A DNA stretch of 64,000 bases from Lunularia cruciata (GCA_948567375.1 OX419756.1:36434552-36498551), one strand, 5' to 3'. Numbered from the stretch's first letter, positions 1-10,832 are shown. A program made the numbers and translations. Notes: generated from the sequence alone by a model not told the origin.

Positions 1-529
1 GCTCAAATAGTTTTTTGGCTCTTGAAAATTGGTGTCACGCCATTTGTAGTGTTGCATCTAGATTGCTCGGACACTACAATTCCAATGATAGTAGTTAGAG
101 GTATTTTAGCAGTTACTCATAGACTACTTTTTCATAGTCAGATTTTGTGTTTAGTGTAATGACTTCATGGCGGGACACACCGTCACTTGTACCATCCGCA
201 TCGTTAGGTGTGCCATCAATAGGACCGTTATGATGAGACCTAGGTCAAAATCAGGAGTATACCTTGGAAGTGCAGCTCTAGAGAGCTCACTTCTTTGATG
301 TTGAGCCTTTGAGTTCCTAGCTAGAGTGGACAGAAAGCCGACGAGCAGTACTTGGATTCTCTTAGCTAGAGTGGGTGTGGCTTGACTGTAATCAGTGCCT
401 TGTTGTTGGCAAGTTGTTGAGTATCAGATCAAGTATTGATCTGAGCTCAATTGATTTGAGTTGTAAAAGATCTGATTACATCAGAGAAGTGAGTCAAGGG
501 GAAATTGGGTGCAAGAACTAGAAGTGTTG
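1..529 (+). repeat. Partial 5' LTR of the gypsy element
   Basis: The stretch upstream of the primer-binding site at 531 is taken as the 5' LTR. Bases around 30-80 match 8938-8990 at the other end of the element with scattered differences. The true LTR start lies outside the window, so its length is unknown. Confidence 0.6.
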
Positions 530-530
530 G

Positions 531-546
531 TGGTATCTCAAAGCTC
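531..546 (+). other. Probable primer-binding site (initiator tRNA-Met type)
   Basis: The sequence tggtatctcaaagctc resembles the usual plant retroelement PBS TGGTATCAGAGC complementary to initiator tRNA-Met, with a small insertion or substitutions. It lies directly after the partial LTR and before gag, where a PBS should be. Confidence 0.55.
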
Positions 547-1499
547 AATGGATCGTGGTGTCTCGATCAAGTGGTTCAAATTTCCCTAAGAGAGTGTGTG
601 TGTGGAAGCGCTCGCGAAATTTGGAGTCAAGGAGAAGCAATTTTCAAGTGGTAACTATGATTTTGAGCTCAAGATCAATTTGTTACGAGTTGAGCTCAAA
701 AATTGAAATTGAAGGTGGAGTTGGGAGCATATCCTTACAAATTAGAGATTGGATGAAACCCATTTTTCCAATTTGGCTCGAGTGAAGAGTTAGCGGAGGA
801 TTTGACGGTCAACCATTTTTAGGGATTTATGTCAGATTTACATCATATTTATGTTATATTTTATGTCAAATTTTGTGAAAGATTTACGTCAGATTTTGGC
901 AAGATAGAACTTTGATTTGATCCTCGGTGATACTCGTAGCTCAAGAAATAGCTAGGTATTCCAATTATGTCAAATGCCAAAAGGTTGTAGAGTCAATCTT
1001 GTGTTGATTTACGAGATGGAGGGTTTTAGTTTAGCATTCTTGTGATTGGACCCCCCTCCATTCTTTACTTTCTATTTATGCATCGTGTTTGTATGAGGTG
1101 CTCTAAATTTTGATTGTTGGTGCTCTAGTGTGCTCTTGGTAGTGAAGCTAGAATGATGACCAATCAGACTATCTTTGTTTCTCTCCAGTGAGGCAAGAAG
1201 TGATGACCTGCAGATTATGAGAATGCGTGTTGTGATGGCAGGTTATAGGTCGCCCTTGCCCCTAGTGTAGTTGTCTTAGTTAGAATTACATTATTGGGTA
1301 GTGTTCCATTAGTTTTGGCACTTGGTGGTGCTTGGTTGGTGTTGGCACTTGGTGGGGTACTTGCTGTTGTAGTTTGCGGTTGTGATTGCGGTTACTTTGT
1401 CATGACAGAGTTCTTTGGAAATTCTAGAGGAGATAGCTCTATAGTACGTAGTAGGTTTACTTGGAGTAGCACTCGATATCAACATGTATCTTAGATCCT

Positions 1500-2710
1500 A
1501 GTGAGGGAGGAGATTGACTTTAAGTCGGAGTTTGACATAAGAGTTGATTCAATTGAAAGTGCACTTGGCATGTCCGCACCATTGTTGTGGGACATGGATA
1601 AGATTTATGGGGCCTCCAAAGTCCCTAGGCATTACTTTGGTATAGTGGGTACTGTTGAGTTAGATGACCTCATCCATGAGATTGATAGTTGGTGTGATCT
1701 GCAGTAGATGCGGGACCCAACTTTGTTTACACCCTTCATGGCATGGAAGGGGTTGTTTAACATTTGGAGGGTCCACCAATAGACGACTACCATGAGTTCA
1801 AGAGAGCTCATTTGGAGGAGATTGAATTATGGAGACAAGATTGGTCTCCAAACTATGTCTCCATCACTTCAGGCTTGATTGCCAGGAGTAGATTGGTTGT
1901 ACCCACAAGTTCTAGCTCGAGTGGTGTTGGTGGAGCTAGTGGAGGTGCACTAGCTAGAGATAGTGCCACCACAAATGGAGATACCGCTGCAGGAGGTGTT
2001 GTGGTATTGGGGTTTAACCCCATGGTGGAGTTCTTCCAGTGTTGAGGCAGAACTACCAAGGAGTGCGGATTGACAAGTTGAGGAGCTTGCAAGAGTTCCA
2101 GCAAAAGGCCAAAGAGAGCCTACACAAGGCATACACTCGCATGAGGCAGCTGATTAGTTTCACTTAGGGAGTTACTAAGGCCCAAGAAGTCCAATTTTGG
2201 TATGGGTATTGGACATAGAGTTGCGACGTAGAGTTTGTGATGTTACATTGTTACATGCTACTTTGCCCACTTTGGTAATGGTCTTTTGTTTGTTTTGGTT
2301 GAGCATATTGAGCTCAACATGGTAGAGGAGAGAGTGGTGACATCTAGATTTGGTAGGAAGACCTCATCCATAGCTTTTACTTCTTCTAGAGTGCAGCAGA
2401 GTGCACCACGTCCAATTGGTTTTTGAGGATATGGTGGATAGCCCAGATCCTATGGAGCGAGTGGAAGGCCTAGTAGAGTTAGACCCTTACCTTCATTTTT
2501 GGATCAGCAACAGCCAATGAATGGTGGTATTGCTTGTAGAACTTGTGGTGGACCTCACCATAGGAGAGAGTGTACTTAGGGCAGCAGACGTGATACCTCT
2601 ATGCATCACAGCCAGCACAAAGACAATGTGAGCATTGCCACATATTTGGTCACACTAGTGACCGATGCTTTGACCTACACTCGGAGTTACAGAGTGGTAG
2701 GGCTGCTATG
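1500..2710 (+). pseudogene. Gypsy gag remnant with two zinc knuckles
   Basis: Broken gag region read in several frames. Open pieces lie at 1501-1707 and 1764-2045. Two knuckles are visible: CRTCGGPHHRREC at 2535-2573 (one residue short of canonical CX2CX4HX4C) and a canonical CX2CX4HX4C, CEHCHIFGHTSDRC, at 2627-2668. They are in different frames, so an indel separates them. Gag would form the virus-like particle and bind element RNA. A TAG directly after the first knuckle and others further on show decay. Confidence 0.7.
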
Positions 2711-3399
2711 GTAGGTAGTAGAGGAGCTCCAGTTCATGGAGGACGAGGTGGTAGAGGTGGTGATAGATGGTCTACATCTAGTAGGGGTGCAATACCTGCT
2801 CTTACTTATGATATAGCCATGGCTACTCGGATTGAGCAGTTAGAGTAGAGATTGGCTAGTATGGCTATTGCTAAGAGGAGATCAAATTTGGGTGCTGAGG
2901 CTTCCACCTCATATGTTGGGGATAGAGATGCTTTAGACTTCATGTGCAGAGCAGCATAGGTGGATGCATCTACAGCAATGACTAGGAGTGCAATAAGTGC
3001 TCTAGAGCCTAGAGGAGCATCAGTGGAGTTGGACCCACAAAGAGGAGAGGTTAGGAGACAAGTCAGACTTCCCCAATCTTTCATGCTATTTGAGGCATTG
3101 CAAATGACATCCATGGCTCCTAGATGTCTCAATGTAGGTGTGGTAGGTGGTGATGGAGTGCATGATGGACTACCTACTAGTCAGCCACCTACTATTACAC
3201 AGACTAAGTCTAACATGATATTGGGGGCGGCTCAGCTGATTATGTGATGCCTTCTGTTTTCAGCCAGTGATATGTTTACATCAGGAGTTGACCCAGTCCT
3301 AGTGTTCCGATTGGCTGCCATGCTTTATGAGAGTAGGGATGATGTAGTTCCTACTACTCAAGTAGAGGAGGTTGATAGTGGAGCTAACTTGGTTGAGGA

Positions 3400-3915
3400 C
3401 CATGGGATCCGTTCAGCAACCAGTGGTTTATGGTAAATAGTAGCAGTTAGATTGGAGGAGTTGCCAACTAGACCGGCCTTTGAGAGACCATGGTTCACAC
3501 TTGGTGTTATCTTATTGGATAACCAGAGGGGTATTTTCCGTTTGGTGGGACCTTCACGTAAGGTATATACACCATAGAGAGTCTTGTTAGACTCTGTTGT
3601 GCAGCCTCTTATGTTGGAGAAGGCCACAGGAGTCGGTCTAGAGTTATGGAAGACTGATGTGGAGAGGTGAACCTGATGTTTGGATCTCTAGGTGGTAGTT
3701 TGACACAGTACATCACACGTGGAGAGCTTATTGTTCAGGTTCAGCCTGGTCATCCGATTGATAGCTTGGTGGTGAGAGCTCAGGCTATTGCAACAATAGC
3801 TGAGTCATACAATGTGCTAGTTGTGGGAGCTGTGTTATATCTCATGGGTTTCAGTATTGACTATTGGGAGGAGACAACCTCCTATAGACCAGGTTGGCAG
3901 TCTAGTGAGGAATGA
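3400..3915 (+). pseudogene. Retropepsin-like aspartic protease remnant
   Basis: The region reads in pieces as an LTR-element protease. A block near 3585-3600 reads LLDSVVQPLMLEK, which I interpret as a damaged LLDSGAQ-type active site with the Asp kept and Gly-Ala lost. The open piece at 3667-3915 continues with a glycine turn and a hydrophobic block, SYNVLVVGAVLYLMGF, like the C-terminal half of retropepsins. It is followed by the methyltransferase rather than directly by RT. The assignment rests on position and short motifs, so it is less certain than RT or integrase. Confidence 0.5.
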
Positions 3916-4280
3916 GTATGTCGCATATCAGTACACTTTAGTAGTGGTAGTCTTGGCTCACTACAGTCTGGGACCATGGCAGCATCAATTTTAGCTTTCA
4001 GTGGTGCAATTACTTGGCCTGGTGACTTGTTGGAGTGGAACACCCATGTAGAGGATACTCCAATACCAGAGGAGATCACTCAGATTTGAAGTACGAGTGG
4101 GATTATTCCATCCACCTTGGATGTTCCATTGTGGAGTTTGGAGGAGGCATTGCAGATCAGTTGGTGCAATAGGCTTGGAGTGGAGCCTTCATACCATCCA
4201 AAGATGAGTGTGAGGATGAGCCTCAAGAGTCAATTACTTTGACACCTTTGGATGCCACACTCATTTCTTGGCAGTATCCA

Positions 4281-5247
4281 GTAGAGGGGATACGTCTATT
4301 GGAGTTGTTCGGTGGGATTAGCACCGGACTAGCTACGGTGTTACAAGTAGGTATACAAGTATAGAGGCACTTGTATGTGGAGAGAGATGAGATTGCTAGG
4401 CGAGTCTCTCTACATCATGTGACACACTTGGCCTATTGGTATTCGTAGTTATTACCAATGTCAGCAATCAGAGGTTACCAAAAGGCCCTACCAGTAGACA
4501 TTTCCTTACTAGGGATGCATGATCTAGAGAGACATTGGCCTCTTCACTTGGTGATTTTTGGATAGCCATGTTAGTGACATACACGTGTTGGCCAAGGTTT
4601 GTTCAAGATCCTTGTTCTGGTGTGTTTTGGGAGATATTACAAATACTATGACATCTCTAGGTCCATTAGTCCATTTCTCTACCTTACCTTTGAAAGAATG
4701 TTCCTTTGATGGGTGATTCTTGCACCAGAGTGGTGGTGAGTAGGCATCAGGTCCATTCTTGGATGGGACCTGTTATATTGTTAGATGCAGCCAGAGTGGG
4801 GTCACGGGCTCATCATCTTTGTCTTTGGTGGACAAACCTTTTACTATAGAGGTTTTACAGCGTTCTTACGATGGGATTCAACGACTTGACCACATCCTTG
4901 TTGATGATATCTTGGATGTTGGGCATTAGTCTCAAACGGTGGTAGTGGCTGAGAGGTCACCTATGGCAATGGTGAACCTAGTTAGATAGCCTAGAGCTGC
5001 ATTTCTCACACTCATGAGTTTCCCAAACTCTCATACTTTTTGAGAAGGAGGACCTTGACTTGTTTGGGACTCACAATTACAACAATTGGTGGAGCCCAAC
5101 GCTGATGATAGAGAGTGAGTGATGGGTTAATGCATTGGTATAATTGTTGTTCAAGTAGTATCGGAGGTATCCAAGCATTAGGTGTTAGGTCAAGCTATGG
5201 ACCTGAAATGTTTGACTTGGATTGTGAGCCTTGGTTTGGCAGAGCAG
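4281..5247 (+). pseudogene. Dnmt3-like cytosine-C5 DNA methyltransferase inside gypsy pol (broken)
   Basis: C5 methyltransferase motifs appear in canonical, non-permuted order, spread over three frames. Motif I: LLELFGGISTGL (4296-4331, AdoMet binding). Motif II: YVERDEIARRVSLHH (4374-4418). Motif IV: G-stop-PC-stop-stop-H (4560-4580), with the catalytic Pro-Cys kept and the expected Trp and Gln codons now TAG. Motif VI: F-E then, after a small indel, NVP (4697-4705). Motif VIII: GSRAHHLCLWWTN (4799-4837). Motif IX-like: PRAAFLTLMSF (4990-5022). A late EPNADDRE-stop-VMG (5092-5127) precedes motif X-like VLGQAMDLKCLTW (from 5182). The compact target-recognition region and the NVP...DAARVGSRAH context resemble Dnmt3 rather than the permuted plant DRM order. 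An intact relative would methylate cytosine in DNA. This copy has at least three stops in motif IV alone and frame changes, so it is dead. It sits between protease and RT, evidently as part of pol. Confidence 0.85.
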
Positions 5248-5639
5248 CATAGGATGCCCTTGATAGGCATCACCACTCAGACACTTGTGAGCACTATGCC
5301 TATCGAGACAATTCAGGCACATGTTGAGGCAATGGACCAAGTGGACAAGGTATTCTTGGAATGTAGCCAATGGCTACTAGGGAGAGTGGTCTACTTGGAG
5401 TCCATCTAGGTGAGCGTGGTCTACTTGGATTACATCCTTTGTCTACTTGGGATGCAGTTGGAGGCCGTGTGGAGCTTGCAGGCAAAGTGGAGGGAGTTTT
5501 TCACACAAAGGTTGGAACCTCTAGTGGTTGGGAGCATGACACTATTGCTCCCAAAGGCATAGTGTAGTAGCCAATCAACACGTCTTCCACTCTTGTGACA
5601 ATTATAGAGGATACTTGAGAGCTAGATGTTGGACCTAAG

Positions 5640-7040
5640 CTTACAAGAGAGGAAAGATGAAGAGTTTGGAGGTTCTTGAGGAGCTATACAAGTTGTTTTG
5701 TCTTCAATATGAAGGATTTGGGTGCTCTAAAAGGACTTGGTATACGGATTGAGCTGACTACCAACACACCAGTTTTTTTATGTCTTATTGTTATAGTGAC
5801 ATGGAGAGGATATTGATTTAGAGTCGGAGTAGAGACCTTTTTGAGGCTGGTTTGGTAGAGATTTCAACGATAGTGATGCTAGCCAAGAAGGATATGCATA
5901 GTAACTACACAAATAGGTGGATGTGTGGAGATTACCGTCCTATCAATTGATAGACTAGGGCTGATTGGTATGCCATACCTACACTGGAGGAGATTTTTGA
6001 TGCGATTGGGCATGCAAAGGTCTTCAGTATTTTGGATCTTCGAGCGGGATATCATCAATTGCCGGTCAAGGAGGAGGAGGATAAGTTCAAGATAGCATTT
6101 TGGGCTATTGATCCTCATGGCAAGGATGTGTTATGTCAATGGAAATTCTTACCATTTGGGTTAAAGAATGCTCTAGCTGAGTTCCAAAGGGTCATGGATA
6201 GGATCTAGCTAGATTGGATTTTGCTTGATGCTATATTGATGACATTTTGGTCTATAGCACTATCATGGAGGAGCATGAGAGACAATTGTTGGAGGTGTTT
6301 GAGAGGTTGAGATCTCATGGACTCAAATTACATCCTAGGAAGTGTAGGTTCTTCCATGAGCAAGTTGAGTATTTGGGTCACACTATCTACCCATGAGGAC
6401 TTGGTGTTCAATAGACCAAGGTGGAGGCTATTGCAAGTATTCCTTGGCCTACAAATATGAGCAAAGTGTGAGCATTCCTTGGGTTGGTGAAATTTTATTG
6501 CCGTTATGTTAGAGGATTTAGTGTCATTGCCAAGGCCTTGACAAAGCTGACCAAGCTTACATATGAGTGGTGTTGGGAAGATGAGCAAGAGAGAGCTTTT
6601 GTAGAGCTCAAGGAGAGGTTGATATGTGCTCCTATTTTGAGGAGACCGATCAGAGGATGACCATTTTAGGTTCATACTGATTGGAGAATGTTGGAGCTTG
6701 GAGCAGTGCTCACCCAGCATGATGATGAGGGGAAGGAGTTTGTGGTGACCTATGCTAGTCGCTCAAACAATTCAGCGGAGTCAAAGTATAATTCATATGA
6801 GGGAGAGTGTTTGGTAGCAATTTGGGCAGTAGCACATTTTTGACGTTACCTATTTGGTATCCACTTCACTCTCATCACTGATCATTAGCTATTGAAGTGG
6901 TTGATGGAGTCCAACAAGCTTTCAAGGAAGCTTGCACGATGGGCTCTGATTTTATAGGAATATGATTTCACGGTTGTTCACAGACTTGGAGTGGTGAACT
7001 GTGATGCAAATGGGTTGAGTAGAAACCCATGTCCCAGCCA
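5640..7040 (+). pseudogene. Gypsy reverse transcriptase and RNase H (broken)
   Basis: RT blocks: DYRPIN (about 5929-5946), DLRAGYHQLPVKEEEDKFK (about 6038-6094), QWKFLPFGLKNALAEFQRVM (about 6138-6198) and the catalytic YIDDILVYS starting at 6232. RNase H follows: VHTDW (about 6672), YASRSNN...SKYNSYEGECLVAIWAV (6751-6830), TDH-stop-LLKWLMES and NCDANGLSRNPCPS ending near 7035. Interruptions are mostly TAG where the family has Gln (as in TDHQ and LQEYDF), plus a TGA where Arg is expected in HF-R-RYL near 6841. The order RT-RNase H-integrase defines Ty3/gypsy. Confidence 0.92.
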
Positions 7041-7339
7041 ATAGGATCAGACCGAAGCACGTTGGCATGGTGAGAGATGAGGAGATGGTACCAGGTTGGC
7101 ATGCATCTACCTTTCCCTGTATATTTTCTGAGGCTTTGGTGGTATCTCTCTCAACGCATATAAGAGGAGTTATTGAGGTCACAAATCCAAAGAGTGAAGA
7201 TATTGGTACAATTCAACGAGACATTCATGGTGACGTCTTAATGATGGACTATCTTTGCATTGGTGTTGTGGGTGGCATAGTTGGGGCCAAGGAGAGAGAT
7301 TGTGTCCTTTAGCAAGCCAAACAATTCAGATTGGAGAGC

Positions 7340-8480
7340 AGACATCTTTTGCATGTATGGGAGGATGGTAGAGTGCAAGTAGTACCACTTTCATCTCAGA
7401 GACCACAATTGGTCCATCATGCTCATGAGGAGCTAGGACATTTTGGAGTAAAGTGTACATATAGCTTACTCCATAGTCATTATTGGTGGCACAATATGCA
7501 GATTGAGGTACATTTTTTTGTTGCTAGATGTGTGGTTATGACCGAGTTAGAGCATCATTCAATACTCCTACGCTATAGTTACATCCATTACCTATCATGG
7601 GATTGGGTTACCGTTGGAGTTTGGACTTTGCTGGACCTTTACCGCTGATTGTGAGACATCATCGGTATGTTTTGGTGATGGTGGAGCACTTCTCCAAGTG
7701 GATTGAGTTGGTTGTATTTCCTTACAAGTCTAGTGAAGGGACACCTTACTTGATCTTAGATCGAGTTCTTAGTAATTTTGGTGTACCAGTTGAGGTTTTG
7801 ACTTATCAGGGTACAAAGTTCTTGGGGGAGTTTCAGGTCTTGTGTGACAAGGCTTTGATTGATCATTGTACTACATCTCGAGATCACCCTAGGGCAAATG
7901 GCTTAGCAGAGAGAATGGTTTAGACGATCAAGAGAGGATTGCAAAAGTATGGTTTGCAGAAAGGCCACTTGGGAGATTAGGATCTCCAATTACCTTGGTT
8001 GGCCATGGGCTATCGGTTCAGCCCGCAAGCCTCCTTAGCCTCCTTCTCTCTTTATTTTCTACTCTATGGATGAGATCTAGATTTACCTACAGTCATTTGT
8101 CAAGATGCTACTGTAGTTTTGAACTTGGATGATCCATATGTATGGATGAGCGCATGTTCTAAACATGCAGAGATCTTTCGAAGAGTGATACCAATGGCCT
8201 TTGAGAACTTGGCTATTGCTCAGCATAGAGATATCTTACGTTATGCTACCATTTGAGGAGGAGGTTATGGACCCTCAATCTGTCAATTTCATCTAGGTGA
8301 CTATGTATATCTACAACAGATTGCACCGACAACACTTGATGTTTTGACAGGCCACACTATCTTGAGAGTGCATGAGGTTTTGCCATCTGGAGTCCTTGTG
8401 TTAGAAGGAAATGATGGTGTTATTTGGAAGGATCATGTGCGCAATTGTGCACCATGCCACCTCCCAAACACTGATGGTAC
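7340..8480 (+). pseudogene. Gypsy integrase with GPY/F-like C-terminal module (broken)
   Basis: The N-terminal zinc region reads LVHHAHEELGHFG...YWWHNMQ...ARCVVM (about 7408-7545); the last Cys of the HHCC set is missing. The catalytic core begins with WSLDFAGPLP (about 7615-7645; first Asp). The second block is TYQGTKF, where the family has D at the Tyr position, so the second catalytic Asp is lost. The third block keeps Glu in GLAERMV (about 7900-7920), followed by TAG. After a degraded stretch, a GPY/F-like module can be read: FHLGDYVYLQQ (about 8288-8320), ILRVHEVLPSGVLVLEG and NCAPCHLPN ending near 8470. Confidence 0.88.
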
Positions 8481-8496
8481 TATAGACCCAAGCTTG

Positions 8497-8657
8497 GCAC
8501 TTGTACATGCAAGCTTGAGGTGTATGTTATGTGACTCTTTTGGTGGAGGTGCTACTATATTACTGTGTGATAGTTGTTCGAGAAGATGGCATATGGCATG
8601 TATGACTCTTCCCCTCACGTGGTTCCTGAGGGATAGTTGTTATGTCCTACATGTACT
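8497..8657 (+). pseudogene. PHD finger at the C-terminus of gypsy pol (frameshifted)
   Basis: Directly after the GPY/F-like module lies a C4HC3 pattern. CMLC starts at 8521, then CDSC (8566-8577), WH (8587-8592) and C at 8599-8601, followed by MTLP. The last pair, CPTC, lies at 8643-8654 in another frame, preceded there by VVPEG-stop. All eight ligands of a PHD finger are therefore present at normal spacing, with one indel between the sixth and seventh. PHD fingers commonly read histone H3 tails; in a retroelement one could guide integration or silencing, which is inference. Confidence 0.75.
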
Positions 8658-8830
8658 TGACCTATAGCTAGTTCATTCTTTATATGGTACAGATTACAGA
8701 TATACAACTAAGATTGGGGCTCCATAGCACCCGACCTCCTTATCTTTGCCCATCATAGGGTACACCATATACTTGGAGTAGATGGCTATCTGGAGTTAAA
8801 AGGACCTAACCATCAACTAAAGGAGGCGAC

Positions 8831-8994
8831 TGTGACACTTTAGAGTTTATATATGACTTATGTATAAATTGTGCTTCTATAGTGTATGATGTTGACAACA
8901 ATGTATGTTGTAGAGTGATATATATACGCATGACAACGGTCATACCATTTGTAATGCCGCATCTATATTGCTCAAACACTAGAATTAACTCATG
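8831..8994 (+). repeat. Truncated 3' LTR of the gypsy element
   Basis: The purine-rich stretch ending in ggaggcgac at 8830 is followed by TGTGACACTTTAG, a standard polypurine-tract/LTR junction. About 160 bp of LTR remain, similar near the end to bases 30-80; homology stops near 8990. Confidence 0.65.
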
Positions 8995-10235
8995 CAACAT
9001 TCAGTAATCCGTGGGATCATACTTTTCCTGGTAGTCCACGGTTCTCGGACAGTCAGTACATACTGCTACAGTTTGATGCCACAGTTTGATGCCGTCTGTA
9101 GTGCAAGGAAGAAAAATAGAGGACAGCCACGGCCATTACTCAAGATACAGGTGCTTTGTGCACGTTTTGATTGTGACCATTTAGAGATTCACGGTACCCG
9201 AGCATACAAAGTCTTCAGGTTTACAGTAGATAGCCAGTCATCATGACGAAAGTAGTTGGATGCTAGATGCGGTGCCTCTATATCGTGATTGTGAGCTCAT
9301 TTCACGAATGGACAAAATATTTGTTAATAATCATAACGAGTGAACTGAAGTAATACTAACAAATGGCTTTATTTTTCGTGCATCACTGACTTTCGCACAG
9401 GGGTGTGCCTTCATCATTGAATATGCAGCTATTGACACCCTCGGTTGTCATATGGGTGCACTGGTAATCAATCTTTTAGGGCCTCCTCCAAAACCGCTCC
9501 CGTCGAAGTAGCAATTCTCTTCTAAACGACTAGATTTTTACCGCTCTGTGCATCCACAGTCACTCTGTAGAAGAAGCTTTAGAGACTAGAAACTTAGTTT
9601 AGATACTATGTACGGCCTACACAACCTCCATATCTACCCATGCCTGTAGATGTACGTGTCCTGTCAACTGATCACCGCAGACTCGATCCTTCCTTCTGTG
9701 TGTTCGCCACCTAATGAACCACCCCTGAGCCACGTATGAATCAAGACTTCAGAACTTGACTCACCCGAATAGATCATTAACAGCTAATTCTCATTGCTAG
9801 TCTGTTTGCAAACTTTCTTTGCTATAACACCATTCGATTCGATTACTTGCCCAGCAATAATAAAATTACCTCGCCATGAAGTCCTGCTAAGAATTTGCTC
9901 ATAGTTGCTGCTCCTCTGATATTTTGTGTCGGTTTTGATGCATCACAATGATGAACCATCTGCAGAAAGGTACTAGGAGGTCCTGTTCAGTCTAGACTTC
10001 AAGCGAAACCTCTGCACAGCTGATTTGGGACAGTCATCAAATCTTAAAAAGGCCCTCCTTGATGAAGTATGTGACCTGAGGAGACATCCATCACCGCTTT
10101 TCAGCTCCAGATTAAGGAGCATCACATACTTCGCAAGGATGATGCCCAAGTCGTTGTGGATGATGCTTTTAGTCGGAGCTATGCTGCAAACCTCTGCTTC
10201 CTAGCCAGAGCAAAGAATCGACCATGACAAAATTG
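8995..10235. other. Intergenic, no gene recognised
   Basis: I see no convincing coding region. The 84-codon open frame at 8992-9246 has no recognisable motif. The sequence is less AT-rich and less repetitive than the element to its left. Confidence 0.5.
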
Positions 10236-10662
10236 CTATCCTGCGGACACTGCACCAGATTCTTCCGGTGAGAATTTAGTCGCAAAAGCAACAAACCCCT
10301 GATAAACGTAGGCCATGAACTGAAGAAGGGAAGAGGCCTCCCCAAGAAACCTCTTGATGGAGTCTTCGTATACCTTATAGATCTGCTCTACACTTTCTAG
10401 GCAACCCCTGGAAAATATACAGGCAGCAACATTCGCTGACAGCAGCTCCTGCTTTGACAGGGCAGGTGGAGGGGTGCGCTGCTATGCAGTAACGCAACAG
10501 AAAGCGTAGAATCGGGCCAGTTCCAGGTTCTGTCCGAGGGTGACTGTCGTCTGCCAGTTCAATAACCAAAGAGGACAGGTGTGGGCAGGTTCCAGTTTGC
10601 TGTTGGAGAAGACCGAGCCTAAAGTTTGTAAACTCCTCTAGGCCGTCACAGGCTTTGGACAT
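10236..10662 (-). other. Unidentified coding-like stretch downstream of the 5-phosphatase
   Basis: Two overlapping minus-strand frames look more protein-like than their surroundings. One (10662-10375) opens with MSKACDGLEEFTNFRLGLLQ. The other (10478-10236) reads RTPPPALSKQELLSANVAA and later EQIYKVYEDSIKRFLGEA, ending at TAG 10236. The second is preceded by a good acceptor (pyrimidine-rich run, then gcatagcag, AG at 10479-10480). They could be 3' exons of another minus-strand gene, an alternative tail of the 5-phosphatase, or chance. I do not recognise the family. Confidence 0.3.
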
Positions 10663-10832
10663 GTAGTATACATCAAGGTTTAGTCTGAAATGGTTGCACG
10701 CCTACCCAAAAAAATCATAAACATATTCTTGGGTCAAAGAAAGAATGCTACAGGGTATGTTGTTTTCTTGACAAGCCAATGTCAAGCCGATGACCAACCG
10801 AGATTGAGCAACACCAACTTTCGTTCTTGATC

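Larger units (their letters stand above)
1..8994 (+). mobile_element. Decayed Ty3/gypsy LTR retrotransposon with methyltransferase and PHD modules
   Basis: A nearly full-length but inactive gypsy element, cut at its 5' LTR by the window edge. Domain order seen: partial LTR, primer-binding site, gag with zinc knuckles, aspartic protease, Dnmt3-like C5 methyltransferase, RT, RNase H, integrase with GPY/F-like tail, PHD finger, polypurine tract (about 8818-8830), truncated 3' LTR. RT before integrase is the Ty3/gypsy order. Every domain carries stops or frameshifts, so no full polyprotein is possible. The LTR link is visible as similarity between about 30-80 and 8938-8990 (shared core near 'ccatttgta.tg..gcatcta'). 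The methyltransferase and PHD are extra cargo relative to ordinary gypsy elements. Confidence 0.9.

Noticed and set aside
2806-3132. Minus-strand open frames across the gypsy gag region
   Set aside because: Antisense shadows of the element; their translations have no motif while the plus strand carries gag knuckles.
4281-5247. Host DNMT3 gene or bacterial contamination as source of the methyltransferase motifs
   Set aside because: The segment is continuous with gypsy protease on one side and RT on the other, in the same orientation, with no introns and the same pattern of TAG decay. A host gene or contaminant would not fit this context.
8521-8654. ADD domain of a DNMT3 gene instead of a retroelement PHD finger
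   Set aside because: It lies after integrase and 3.3 kb from the methyltransferase, and only one C4HC3 finger without the GATA-like half is present.
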